DNA of 23,773 nucleotides from DAOUMU01 sp034409055 (GTDB lineage: Bacteria > Chloroflexota > Anaerolineae > 4572-78 > J111), in contig DAOUMU010000087.1 in the NCBI GenBank assembly GCA_034409055.1, forward strand, positions 1 to 23,773. Direction: 5' to 3'. The notes beneath the pieces are model-generated. The model did not search any database. It had not been told where the DNA came from and saw nothing but the letters and a program-made list of their open reading frames with translations. Shown here piece after piece: positions 14,064-22,566 of this stretch. How positions within the stretch are numbered: position 1 is the first letter of the stretch; every line of letters begins with the position of its first letter. A program made the position numbers and the translations under genes.

Positions 14064-15179
14064 TCAAGCTAACAGTTCAGCCAATAACTTAACTTTAATT
14101 TTGCGCCTGGCAGTGTGTTTGGCCAGGAAAGAGGCGGCCAGGGGCGAGTCGGTCACTACCGTGGTCACGCCGAGACGGACCGCATAGTCGAGGCGTTGGT
14201 TGGCCAACCCGGTGGCCAGATTTGGGTAGGTCAACCACAGCCCATCGTCTGCCCCGCTGGTCTTGGCCAGAGAGCGGGTCCAGGTGCTAAAGACTCGCTG
14301 TGCGCCCAGGGCGTCCAGCAGCCGGCGCGGCGCTTCGTAGACCGCCCCCAGGCCAAAAGCTGATTCATCTTCGACATAACCCGGCATAACGGCCAGGTTG
14401 ATGGCCATACGGTCGGCGATCAAGCAGGCCGGACGGCTATCGTGGACCAGGACTGTCCCCAGGTCTTGCTTGTTCAGGGCAGGGGTCAGGTGCTCATCCA
14501 GCACGACCGACAGGAGTTTGACCGTGACCTTCTCCGGCAGGTCAATACCCAGAGCAGGATAGATTTTGGTCAAGGCCCAGGCCGTCTCCGGCCCATCGGC
14601 AATGACGGTTTGCGCGCCACTGTCCCTGATACCGGCAATGACCTGCGTGGCCTGGGCGCGAGCTACATCCCACCCGCCGAGGGCATAGGCCAGGGCGCCG
14701 GTTGGTACGACCCAGGCCGGGGCGTCGATATCGGCCCGCTGCAAAGCGGCCTGCAGCGGGGCCAGCAGAGATTCATCGCCCAGTTGGGCAATTTCACCGG
14801 CCAGCAGCAGGGCATTAGTCTTTGGTACGGGCGGGACTCCCTCGGCCGGGGTGCTGGCGGCAACCACCTGCTTCACACCCGCCGGCGCCAGACCTGCCTC
14901 CCACACGTCAGCCCGGGCGGCCAGCATATATTGGCTGAGCGGGTAATGAAACACGTCGAAGGCCTCGCTGATGCTATCGAGGGTTGATTGGTAGAGCAGC
15001 TCCACTTCGCGTGGTCCCCAGTCGATAATGCCCTCAATGATGCGCCAGAACATCATCGTCCGGGCCCGAGGGGTGTGGCTTTCCAGTTGGGTCAGATTAG
15101 ACACTTCAGCGGCCGGTTTACACATCGGCGAGAAGCGCAGTTCGTACAAATCTTTTTTGTAGACATCCAGATGGGCCAT
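14064..15179 (-). CDS. GlcF/HdrD-like protein that has lost the Fe-S cluster cysteines
   Basis: 371 residues with only two cysteines (C20, C252). The order of segments matches GlcF/CCG-domain Fe-S oxidoreductase subunits. RFSPMCKPAAEVSNLTQLESHTPRARTM (15-42) fits the first 4Fe-4S region, and LLYQSTLDSISEAFDVFHYPL (61-81) replaces LLYRCTxCGxCxxxCP. IYPALG..VLDEHL and VHDSRPACL (245-253) resemble the YxHDPCH region, and SLAKTSGADDGLW then VTDSPLAASF (303-351) replaces CCGAGGG..TACPLC. So the fold is kept while cluster-binding residues are gone, which is inferred by eye. It starts 18 bases after the stop of a GlcD-like FAD oxidase, its expected partner. No family name is certain; confidence is for a real gene of this type. 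Confidence 0.72.
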   Translation of the reverse strand: MAHLDVYKKDLYELRFSPMCKPAAEVSNLTQLESHTPRARTMMFWRIIEGIIDWGPREVELLYQSTLDSISEAFDVFHYPLSQYMLAARADVWEAGLAPAGVKQVVAASTPAEGVPPVPKTNALLLAGEIAQLGDESLLAPLQAALQRADIDAPAWVVPTGALAYALGGWDVARAQATQVIAGIRDSGAQTVIADGPETAWALTKIYPALGIDLPEKVTVKLLSVVLDEHLTPALNKQDLGTVLVHDSRPACLIADRMAINLAVMPGYVEDESAFGLGAVYEAPRRLLDALGAQRVFSTWTRSLAKTSGADDGLWLTYPNLATGLANQRLDYAVRLGVTTVVTDSPLAASFLAKHTARRKIKVKLLAELLA

Positions 15180-15197
15180 ATTACCTGCCTGATATCT

Positions 15198-16640
15198 CTA
15201 TTCTATTGGACCGAACCCCATTTTGCCGGGATTCATCAGGTTGTGGGGGTCAAGTGATTGCTTAAGCGACTCCAACACCTGGAAGGCCGGACCGTACTGG
15301 CCACGCACGTGTCGGGCCAGCTTGAGGCCGACACCGTGGTGTTCGTTAAGCACGCCACCGTATTCCAGGTTGACCTTGATGGCCAGGTCCCAGATTTCAT
15401 TGTGCAGGGCCAGGGCTTCGTCGGGATCCTGCGGCGGGTTTTCGATGATGAAACGATCGTAGGCCATAACGCCCCACAGGTACCAGTGGGAAAAGTGGGC
15501 GTAGTAGAAAAGATCCCATTCCTTATAGCGTTCTTCCAGGGTTTGTTTTTTGGCCCAGTAGAGGGGTTCCAATTTATCGAAGGTGGAAACGGTGTCGAGC
15601 GTGCCAAACATCCACGGCAGGTCAAGGGTCTTGGGGGGGAAGTAAAAATCGTAGCGGTGTTCCCACCATTGCCGGCCCGGTTCTTCGCCCAAATCTTCCC
15701 CACCACACGCTTTACAAATGGCAAAGGCCCGCCGTTCTTGAACCTCGACAATGTCCTGCCAGCCGTCGAAGCCGATGACCATGTAGGCTCCCTGATCGAC
15801 ATCAAGACCGAGAACGCGCCGCACGGTCTTGATGGTCGAGTGTTCGTCATAGAGACGGATCACCAGCGGTTGCAGCCGGTCGAGCATGATGCGTCGGCCC
15901 GCTTCAAGGCCGGTACGCAAATCGGGGAAGAGGAAAGAACGGAAGCGGCGCTCCTCGGGCAGGCGCTCGATGCGCATGGTGGCTTCGGTAATGATGCCGT
16001 AGCTGCCTTCCGCTCCTACAAACAGTTGCAAAATGCCCGGTCCGGCGGCGTGGTTTGGCACGGGTAGGGTACGGATAACGTCCCCATTAGGCAGGACCAC
16101 CTGCACCGACAGGACCATGTCCTCGGCCTTGCCGTACTTGGTGGAAACCGTGCCAGACCCCCGGCAGGCCAGGTAGCCCCCCAGGGTAGCCGAGTGGACC
16201 GAGGCCGCGTAATGGGGGAAGGTGAAACCACGCTCATTGAGGGCGCATTCCAGTTCGTAGCCGTTGATACCGGCCTGGGCGGTCATCGTCTGCGACCGGG
16301 CGTCGATTTCCACCAGGCGGTTGAGCCGCTTCAGATCCACGGTGATGCCGCCATAGACAGGCGTGACGCCCCCCTGCGAACCGGAGCCACCGCCCCAGGG
16401 GATAATCGGAATACGGTAGATGTTGGCCAGCCGGACGATAGCGGCAAGCTGTTCCACCGTCTCTGGCAGCACGACGACATCGGGTAAGGGGGGGGTCTGG
16501 CGGCGATCGATCAGCATCCGGGGCAGCCAGAAATAGTCCACCCCGTAAATAATGCGGTCGGCTTCTTCAGTCAGGACGTAATCCTGACCGACGATGTCGA
16601 TCAGTTCTGTTTCAATCATCTGACGCTGTAGAGGGTACAT
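15198..16640 (-). CDS. FAD-linked oxidase, GlcD/D-lactate dehydrogenase-like
   Basis: About 480 residues from ATG 16638-16640; a TTG at 16652 would add 4. The N-terminal VAO-type FAD domain has PWGGGSGSQGG (about 81-91), AGINGYELECALNERGFTFPHYAASVHSATLGGYLACRGSG and VGAEGSYGIITEATMRI. The C-terminal region has NEHHGVG (about 432) and LDPHNLMNPGKMGF at the end, both typical of GlcD, D-lactate dehydrogenase and alkyl-DHAP synthase relatives. It would oxidise a 2-hydroxy acid to a 2-oxo acid and normally donates electrons to an Fe-S partner, which here (next gene) lacks cluster cysteines. It is the first gene of the island; no clear promoter was found in the 258-base gap upstream (GAGGA lies 13 bases before the ATG). 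Confidence 0.9.
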   Translation of the reverse strand: MYPLQRQMIETELIDIVGQDYVLTEEADRIIYGVDYFWLPRMLIDRRQTPPLPDVVVLPETVEQLAAIVRLANIYRIPIIPWGGGSGSQGGVTPVYGGITVDLKRLNRLVEIDARSQTMTAQAGINGYELECALNERGFTFPHYAASVHSATLGGYLACRGSGTVSTKYGKAEDMVLSVQVVLPNGDVIRTLPVPNHAAGPGILQLFVGAEGSYGIITEATMRIERLPEERRFRSFLFPDLRTGLEAGRRIMLDRLQPLVIRLYDEHSTIKTVRRVLGLDVDQGAYMVIGFDGWQDIVEVQERRAFAICKACGGEDLGEEPGRQWWEHRYDFYFPPKTLDLPWMFGTLDTVSTFDKLEPLYWAKKQTLEERYKEWDLFYYAHFSHWYLWGVMAYDRFIIENPPQDPDEALALHNEIWDLAIKVNLEYGGVLNEHHGVGLKLARHVRGQYGPAFQVLESLKQSLDPHNLMNPGKMGFGPIE

Positions 16641-16652
16641 TATCGAGTCCAA

Positions 16653-16910
16653 TCCTCAATAGATCCAATTTTGTGCTTTCATTACCCGACATTGGAAATC
16701 AGAAACCACCTGTTTCGCTTGTTAAGGCATTTTTGGTGCTCCAGAATACTCAAAAGGCAACGATTAGCTTGGTTCAGACGACAAAAAACCTGGTTTCTCT
16801 CCCCGTGCCGGGTAGTGAATTTTGTGCTCACGATGGGGCCGTGACCCGTCGTATCGCCAGTCATGGACCGGCTTGGAGCGTTAAATTTGGACCTGCTGAT
16901 CCTTATTGAA
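16653..16910. other. leader gap of the island, no gene recognised
   Basis: This 258-base gap lies between the stop of the second GntR gene and the first gene of the island. I see no coding region with a ribosome site. It contains the small dyads GAAAC..GTTTC (about 16701-16716) and AAACC-T-GGTTT (about 16786-16797), and an 11-base direct repeat AATTTTGTGCT at 16667-16677 and 16818-16828. No good -35/-10 pair was found. Confidence 0.4.
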
Positions 16911-17615
16911 TTAGTATCGAATCAGGCGTTTGAACATACTTTGCCGGAGCTGTCTAATGTGCTCGCGCATCAGTTGTTCAGCGGTCTCAGCATCGTGTTG
17001 AAGAATTGCTTCCGCCACTTGCTTATGTTCAAGCGTGCATTCTGTAATCCGGGCATCCGTGGTTTGATCGTCAATAGCGGTATGATGTACCCGGTTTCTG
17101 GCCTGAAGGACCAACTCTCCCAGGAGCCGGTTAGGGCAGAAATTGCTCAGGGTTTCGTGAAACACGGTATCCGCTTTGGACCAGGCTAAACGGTTTCCAC
17201 TGGCCGCTGCCGCCTCCATGTCCTGGATACTCTTCTGGATCGTTTCCAAAGCTTCCAGGGGGGCAGTTTCCGCGGCCAGCCGGACCAATTCAGGCTCCAG
17301 CAACTCGCGAATGTGAACGACCTCCAGGACATCTTGGATGGAGGGAGCGGCCACCGTAATCGCCCGGCCGGGAATAATCTGCACCAATCCTTCTTTGGCC
17401 AGCTTTTGCAAGGCTTCACGCACGGGAGTACGGCTAATGCCCAGTGCTTTGGAGATACGGGTTTCAGAGAGAGGATCACCCGGTCGCAAGTCTGAATGGC
17501 GAATGGCATCTTGCAAGCAGTCATAGGCAACTTCGCGTAGCAAACGTGAGTCCGCCTCGTCAATCTGACCTTTTTCCGCCAGATATTTTTCCAGCTTCTC
17601 CATTGCATCAGCCAT
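16911..17615 (-). CDS. GntR-family regulator, FCD subfamily (second)
   Basis: 234 residues from ATG 17613-17615. The winged helix (about 22-90) includes LRPGDPLSETRISKALGISRTPVREALQKLAKEGLVQIIPGRAITV. The FCD domain follows, with DTVFHETLSNF, LEHKQVAEAIL and MREHIRQLR supplying the usual D/H metal residues. It differs clearly from the regulator at 9445-10164. A longer frame to 17774 would place the start upstream of the promoter and operator, so it is rejected; the ribosome site before the chosen ATG (AGGCGAG) is modest. It is transcribed toward the catabolic island and away from the Usp-fusion gene, so it could control either. Confidence 0.9.
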   Translation of the reverse strand: MADAMEKLEKYLAEKGQIDEADSRLLREVAYDCLQDAIRHSDLRPGDPLSETRISKALGISRTPVREALQKLAKEGLVQIIPGRAITVAAPSIQDVLEVVHIRELLEPELVRLAAETAPLEALETIQKSIQDMEAAAASGNRLAWSKADTVFHETLSNFCPNRLLGELVLQARNRVHHTAIDDQTTDARITECTLEHKQVAEAILQHDAETAEQLMREHIRQLRQSMFKRLIRY

Positions 17616-17661
17616 TGTAAAGACTCGCCTGTATTTTGCTATTATTTTAGTTGTATTGAAG

Positions 17662-17671
17662 CTGTATACAG
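17662..17671. promoter_or_regulatory. GntR operator candidate CTGTATACAG
   Basis: A perfect 10-base palindrome with TGTATACA at its core, a type bound by FCD-GntR proteins of the VanR-like group. It lies about 10-17 bases past the predicted transcription start. Flanking TTGTATT (17651-17657) and AATACAA (17688-17694) form a wider dyad around it. Confidence 0.6.
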
Positions 17672-17685
17672 ATGGTATGTTGCGA

Positions 17686-17714
17686 ATAATACAATAGCCG
17701 GTGGATTTTGTCAA
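17686..17714 (-). promoter_or_regulatory. sigma70-type promoter of the second GntR gene
   Basis: On the minus strand: a perfect TTGACA (17709-17714), a 17-base spacer and TATTAT (17686-17691). Start of transcription would be near 17679, about 64 bases before the ATG. The palindrome at 17662-17671 lies just downstream. Confidence 0.7.
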
Positions 17715-17935
17715 AAAAGAGGCGGTGCTCCAACTGATTGTAGCCAGGCTTAAGACGGCTTTGATAGGCGACAAAAATCGGGAAGATTTCCCTAATTTAC
17801 TACCTTAGCGTATCATGAAAGCAATACTTGGGTCACATTATTTTTCGCAAAATTTCTGCTGCGTTAGGTGAGCAGATCCATACGAGCGGTTGACCAGGGC
17901 GACACGATCCAGCGAGTGGTAGGGAGGATAAAGTT

Positions 17936-19675
17936 ATGACACATCATAGTACGCTACCGTTGGCCGCAGCGGTCGAAGATTTTCGACAAGCCCGGCGCCG
18001 GGCTGCCATGCAAGAGCTTATGGCCCGGCTGACCGGCCGGCCGGTTGATCTCCTGTCCTTTGACCAGGTGCGCCAGACATTAAAACCCAGGGTGAGTTCA
18101 GAGCGCGTACTTCAAGAAATCCCCCTGGCGGCCATCGTCGGCAGTGTCGGGCGTTATACCGACTTTACCCGGGGCTTTTTGCCCCTACAAGATAGTGACG
18201 AAAGTCGCTGGGTTAGGGTCAAAGAGGCCATGATCAAGTCGGGCGGTTTGCCTCCAATCGAGGTCTATCAGATTGGCCAGGTCTATTTCGTCCTGGATGG
18301 CAATCATCGCGTCTCAGTGGCTCATCAACTTGGTAAGACGCACATTGAGGCTTACGTGTCGGAGTGCAAGACAACGGTCCCCCTCAGCCCAGATGACCAA
18401 CCCGACGACCTGATTATCAAAGCAGAGTACGCCGACTTTCTAGAGCAAACCCGCTTGAATGAAATCCGGCCGGAGGCCGATTTACAGGTGACCGTCCCGG
18501 GACAATATTGGGAACTGGCGACCCACCTTGAAGCGCATCACTTTTTGCTGCGTCAGGCACAGGCAGGCCAGATTTCTTACGAAGAGAGCGTGGCTGACTG
18601 GTATGATAATGTGTATTGGCCGGTCGTCCAGGATATTCGGGAGCGGGGTATCTTGCGCGATTTTCCTGGCCGCACGGAGACGGACCTCTACCTTTGGATA
18701 TTTAGACACCGGCACATCCTGGCGAAGAAGTTGGGCTGGTCCATCGAGCTTGAGGCAGCCGCCACCGATTTGGTCACAGAACATAGCCCCAGGCCCCAAC
18801 GCGTTGTGGCTCGGGTCGGGGAGAAACTGCGCCATACCCTCACCCCCGATCAGCTTGAGGCTGGCCCTGCTCCGGGGCAGTGGCGGCGAGAACGCTTAAG
18901 CGGTCGCCCGGATGATCAGCTATTCGCCAATCTTCTGGTTCCTGTTAGGGGGGACGAGGGGGGCTGGCATGCGCTGGAACTGGCCCTGGCAGTGGCCCGG
19001 CAGGAGGACGGCCAATTATTCGGTCTGCACGTGGTTTCTTCAGCCGCTGAAAAAGAAAGTCAAGCGACCCAAGCTGTCCAGATTGAGTTTCACCGGCGCT
19101 GCCAGGCGGCCGGTATTCCGGGTGAACTGACGATTGAAGTGGGCGATGTGGTCGGAAAAATATGTGAACGGGCTCGGTGGGCCGACCTGATCGTCATGTA
19201 CCCGGCTAATCCGCCGGGTACTCAACTTCTGTCCAGACTAAGTTCAGGTTCTCGCAATGTTATATACCGTTCTTGCCGGCCGGTCTTAACAGTACCCGGG
19301 GCGGCCTCTCCCCTGGAGCGTGTGCTTTTGGCCTACGATGGCAGTCCCAAGGCGCAGGAGGGACTCTTTGTGGCCACCTATTTAACTGGCCGCTGGCAGG
19401 TTTCGTTAGTGGTGATGACCGTCATCGAACAAGATAGCCATACGGCAGAGCTGACCCAGGCCCAACAGTACTTAGCACGGCGAGGTGTGGCGGCAACCTT
19501 TAAGCCGGCCTATGGAGATGTGGCCGAAGCAATCTTAAAAACAGCCGCCGAGCAGGATAGTGACTTAATCATTATGGGCGGCTATGGGATCAAGCCAATC
19601 CGTGAGGTTGTGCTTGGCAGTAAGGTCGATCAGGTTCTACGTGAGTCTCGATGGCCAATCCTGGTTTGCCGGTGA
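17936..19675 (+). CDS. ParB-like/DUF4032-like protein fused to two UspA domains
   Basis: 579 residues. About 60-145 resembles a ParB/sulfiredoxin-type domain: LPPIEVYQIGQVYFVLDGNHRVSVAHQLGKTHIEAYV, with DGNHR at 121-125. About 185-280 (GQYWELATHLEAHHFLLRQ...SVADWYDNVYWPVVQDIRERGILRDFPGRTETDLYLWIFRHRH) looks like the region found in DUF4032 proteins. Two universal stress protein domains follow, at about 331-453 and 461-579. The second is the better kept, with VLLAYDGSP (463-471) and IIMGGYGIKPIREVVLGSKVDQVL (545-568), the GxxG-x9-G[ST] nucleotide motif. AGGGAGG precedes the ATG. Role unknown; a nucleotide-sensing stress protein is a guess. No frameshift is visible. Confidence 0.88.
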   Translation: MTHHSTLPLAAAVEDFRQARRRAAMQELMARLTGRPVDLLSFDQVRQTLKPRVSSERVLQEIPLAAIVGSVGRYTDFTRGFLPLQDSDESRWVRVKEAMIKSGGLPPIEVYQIGQVYFVLDGNHRVSVAHQLGKTHIEAYVSECKTTVPLSPDDQPDDLIIKAEYADFLEQTRLNEIRPEADLQVTVPGQYWELATHLEAHHFLLRQAQAGQISYEESVADWYDNVYWPVVQDIRERGILRDFPGRTETDLYLWIFRHRHILAKKLGWSIELEAAATDLVTEHSPRPQRVVARVGEKLRHTLTPDQLEAGPAPGQWRRERLSGRPDDQLFANLLVPVRGDEGGWHALELALAVARQEDGQLFGLHVVSSAAEKESQATQAVQIEFHRRCQAAGIPGELTIEVGDVVGKICERARWADLIVMYPANPPGTQLLSRLSSGSRNVIYRSCRPVLTVPGAASPLERVLLAYDGSPKAQEGLFVATYLTGRWQVSLVVMTVIEQDSHTAELTQAQQYLARRGVAATFKPAYGDVAEAILKTAAEQDSDLIIMGGYGIKPIREVVLGSKVDQVLRESRWPILVCR

Positions 19676-19706
19676 GAACGGCTCTCCTTTGTTCATTAAG
19701 GACACC

Positions 19707-19735
19707 TTGTCAAAAACATCGTTTAGGTGTATAAA
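19707..19735 (+). promoter_or_regulatory. sigma70-type promoter of the Gfo/Idh gene
   Basis: TTGTCA (19707-19712), a 17-base spacer and TATAAA (19730-19735). It lies 52 bases before the ATG at 19788, so the dehydrogenase can be transcribed apart from the Usp-fusion gene. Confidence 0.65.
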
Positions 19736-19787
19736 TAGCCGTTAGTTTACAAAGCAGTAAATTTAATACCGCAGGAGGTTCATAGTA

Positions 19788-20972
19788 ATGGTCAGTGGTA
19801 AAGATGAAAGCAAAAAGCTGCAGCGCAAAATAAAATTTGGCCAGATTGGCGGTGGTCGTGACTCCTTCATCGGTGCGGTGCATCGTCGAGCAGCCATTTC
19901 CGATGGGTTTACCGAGTTTGTGGCCGGTGCGCTCTCCAGCGAACCGGGCAAAGCTAAGCTATCCGGGGAGGATTTACTCCTGCCGCCGGAGCGCAATTAC
20001 GGCACCTGGCAGGAGATGCTGGAAAAAGAAAGCGCCTTACCCGAGGGGGAACGCATCGACTTTGTCTCCATTGTCACCCCCAATCACGTCCACTTTGAGC
20101 CGGCCCTGGCTTTTGTCGAAGCCGGGTTTAATGTGGTCCTGGATAAGCCGATGGTTCACAATAGCGAACAGGCTCAAAAGCTGATTGAAGCGGTCGAAAA
20201 ACAGGATGTGGTTTTTGGCGTCACCCACAACTACACCGGTTACCCGATGGTCAAAGAGGCTCGTAACTGGGTCAAAACTGGCCGGTTGGGTGACATCCAG
20301 CGGATGGTGGTTGAATATCCGCAGGGCTGGTTGCTGGAAAAGATTGAGGATGAGGGGGCCAAGCAGGCCGAATGGCGGACCGACCCGGCTCGCTCCGGTA
20401 TCGCCGGGGCCGTGGGGGACATCGGCTCTCACTGCGAAAATCTGGCCAGCTATATCACCGGCCTGGAAATAGAAGCGTTGTGTGCTGACGTGACCACTTT
20501 TGTGCCGGGGCGGCGGTTGGATGATGACGCCAGCGTCCTGTTGCGCTTCAAAGGTGGGGCCAAAGGCGTGTTGTGGGTCTCCCAGATTGCCGCCGGTGAA
20601 GAGAACCACATCACTATTCGGGTCTATGGAACCAAAGGTGGCCTCTTCTGGGACCAGGAGCATCCCAATTACGTTTACTTCATGCCTCCCGATGGCCCGG
20701 CCCAGGTTTACAAACGGGGCAATGATTACTTTTGCGAGGCTGCAGATCGAGCTACCCACCTGCCCTTTGGTCACCCCGAGGCCTTCTTTGAGGCATTTGG
20801 CAATATCTATATGAATGTCACCGATACCATTCGAGCCAGGTTGGAGGGCCGGGAGCCAACCGAATTGGAACTGGACTTTCCGACGGTTTACGACGGCGCT
20901 CGTGGGGTGAAGTTTATCGAGAAAGTCATAGCGAGTGGTCGGAGTGACCAGAAGTGGGTCCCCTTCGACTAA
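19788..20972 (+). CDS. Gfo/Idh/MocA-family oxidoreductase
   Basis: 394 residues. The N-terminal Rossmann fold has KFGQIGGGRDSFIGAVHRRAA (16-36). FVSIVTPNHVHFEPALAFVEAGFNVVLDKPM follows, where DKP replaces the usual EKP lysine motif. GDIGSHCENLASYITG is the later family signature with the active-site Asp/His. Such enzymes use NAD(P) to oxidise or reduce sugars, inositols and related polyols. It has its own promoter, AGGAGG about 10 bases before the ATG, and an intrinsic terminator downstream, so it is probably a single-gene unit. With the epimerase and MFS genes nearby, a carbohydrate or polyol role is possible. Confidence 0.92.
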   Translation: MVSGKDESKKLQRKIKFGQIGGGRDSFIGAVHRRAAISDGFTEFVAGALSSEPGKAKLSGEDLLLPPERNYGTWQEMLEKESALPEGERIDFVSIVTPNHVHFEPALAFVEAGFNVVLDKPMVHNSEQAQKLIEAVEKQDVVFGVTHNYTGYPMVKEARNWVKTGRLGDIQRMVVEYPQGWLLEKIEDEGAKQAEWRTDPARSGIAGAVGDIGSHCENLASYITGLEIEALCADVTTFVPGRRLDDDASVLLRFKGGAKGVLWVSQIAAGEENHITIRVYGTKGGLFWDQEHPNYVYFMPPDGPAQVYKRGNDYFCEAADRATHLPFGHPEAFFEAFGNIYMNVTDTIRARLEGREPTELELDFPTVYDGARGVKFIEKVIASGRSDQKWVPFD

Positions 20973-21046
20973 ATTACCAACAGCGGCGACTCGCTCGACC
21001 AGAAAGTGAAAGGTGAGAGGCCGCTTATTGGCGTTAGATGGATAAA

Positions 21047-21081
21047 CAATCGCCGAGGATCTATCCCGGCGATTGTTTTTT
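21047..21081 (+). terminator. intrinsic terminator after the Gfo/Idh gene
   Basis: A hairpin with a 9-base perfect stem (CAATCGCCG / CGGCGATTG) plus further pairing across a mismatch, loop near ATCTAT, is followed by six T at 21076-21081. It lies 75 bases after the dehydrogenase stop. Confidence 0.85.
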
Positions 21082-21101
21082 CTACACGGAGCAATCGAAC
21101 G

Positions 21102-22550
21102 TTGAAAAACTTACGGGCTGTTTCTCAAATGCAGTATCGTTCACTGCGGGAGCGATTACGACCATCGGCCAACGACAAAGAGCAAGCCACCGGTTGGAAC
21201 GATCAAACGATGTTGATCGGACTCATGGTGCCGATGATCATGATGGCTCTCAATATGACCATGTTTGGGGTGGCCCTGCCTACGCTCCGCGACACCTTTG
21301 GTATTCAGGCCGAGGTGGCCGCCTGGTTGGTCACAGCTTACACGTTGTCCTATATCACTTTTATGCCCCTTTACGGACGTTTGGGGGACGGGTTAGGCAA
21401 ACGCCGCCTCTTGTTGACCGGTATTACGATTTTTGTGACCGGTACGGCCATTAACCTGTTAGCCACCGATCTTGGCCTGTTGATCTTTGGCCGGACCATC
21501 CAGGGGATTGGGGCGGGAGCGGTGAACCCCCTTTGCATCGCCATCATTTCCGAACGTTTTCCAAGGGGGGAGCGGGGCAAGGCCCTGGGGACCTGGAACT
21601 CTGTCGGTCCCCTGGCGGCTCTGGGTGGGCCGTTCCTGGCCGGTTTTTTAGTGGATCATTTGGGCTGGCGTACCATTTTTTGGCCCACTTTGCTGGTCGG
21701 ATTGGTGGCTCTGTTTGCGGTGCGGGGACGGGTGCCGCCGATGCGACGTGGTTTCGTCCAACCCGGCTTTTTACGTACCTTTGACTGGGGCGGGGTGGTC
21801 CTGCTTGGCGCGACGACGATGATGCTCGTCTTTTATATTTCCAGCCGGCCGATCACCGGGGTGGAAGCCTTGCGAGATTGGCGATTCTTGGTCGCAGCTT
21901 TACTGTTTTTTGGTGGTTTTTTCGTCTGGGAAAGGCGACAGGCGAATCCTTTTGTCACCCTGGCTATTTTTGCCGACAAGAACTTCAGCTGGGCCTCAAT
22001 CGGGTCTATGGTCCGCATGTTTGCTATGAGTGGTATCGGTTTTCTGGTGCCTCTCTACCTGGCCGATGTGAAAGAGTTGAGTGCAGCCTCCATAGGGATC
22101 ATCATGATGCTCCACGGCGGGGCGTTACTGGCCCCAATGGGGGTGGGGGGACTACTGGCTGACCGCTGGAATAGTCGCTGGCTGGTGGTCATCGGCTCGT
22201 CGGTACAGATGGGCATGATGGTTTACCTGGGCCTATTGCCAGGCACGGCTTCACTGGGGTTATTTGTGGCCGGGCTGATCGGGCACGGTTTGGGGGCGGG
22301 GATATCCCTGGCTCCGCTGCACCGCTTTGCCATGAGCCAGATTCCCCCAGAACAGACCGGGCTGGCCTCCGGCCTTTATAATATGATCCGTTTTTCCGGG
22401 GTTCTCTTTGGCGTCGCTCTGGGCGGTGTTTTGCTCCAGCAAGGTCTGGATCGAGCCCTGCTGCCTGTTGGGGCTTATCAGGTGGTATTCCGGTTTATCG
22501 CCGGGATTGTGTTGGTGGGGGTGGTGATTGGCTGGCGATTGCGAGAGTAG
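21102..22550 (+). CDS. MFS transporter, DHA2-type (14 TM segments)
   Basis: About 482 residues. Fourteen hydrophobic segments can be counted, from LIGLMVPMIMMALNMTMFGVALPTL through AYQVVFRFIAGIVLVGVVIGW. Motif A (GRLGDGLGKRRL after TM2) and motif C-like GPLAALGGPFLAGFL in TM5 place it with EmrB/QacA-type DHA2 proton antiporters. It may export a toxic compound or move a substrate or product of the island. The frame is open from 21006, but the terminator at 21047-21081 rules out starts before it. A TTG at 21102 has GGAG 10 bases upstream, while ATG 21129 lacks a ribosome site; either could be right, so the first residues are uncertain. It ends 16 bases from the convergent Mth938-like gene. Confidence 0.9.
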   Translation: MKNLRAVSQMQYRSLRERLRPSANDKEQATGWNDQTMLIGLMVPMIMMALNMTMFGVALPTLRDTFGIQAEVAAWLVTAYTLSYITFMPLYGRLGDGLGKRRLLLTGITIFVTGTAINLLATDLGLLIFGRTIQGIGAGAVNPLCIAIISERFPRGERGKALGTWNSVGPLAALGGPFLAGFLVDHLGWRTIFWPTLLVGLVALFAVRGRVPPMRRGFVQPGFLRTFDWGGVVLLGATTMMLVFYISSRPITGVEALRDWRFLVAALLFFGGFFVWERRQANPFVTLAIFADKNFSWASIGSMVRMFAMSGIGFLVPLYLADVKELSAASIGIIMMLHGGALLAPMGVGGLLADRWNSRWLVVIGSSVQMGMMVYLGLLPGTASLGLFVAGLIGHGLGAGISLAPLHRFAMSQIPPEQTGLASGLYNMIRFSGVLFGVALGGVLLQQGLDRALLPVGAYQVVFRFIAGIVLVGVVIGWRLRE

Positions 22551-22566
22551 GACCAGTTCCGAGCAA

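Larger units (their letters stand above)
17616..17935. other. divergent intergenic region
   Basis: This 320-base gap separates the second GntR gene (minus) from the Usp-fusion gene (plus). It holds the GntR promoter and TGTATACA palindrome listed separately. For the plus-strand gene, AGGGAGG occurs 9 or so bases before ATG 17936 but I could not find a convincing -35/-10 pair. No further gene is evident. Confidence 0.5.
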
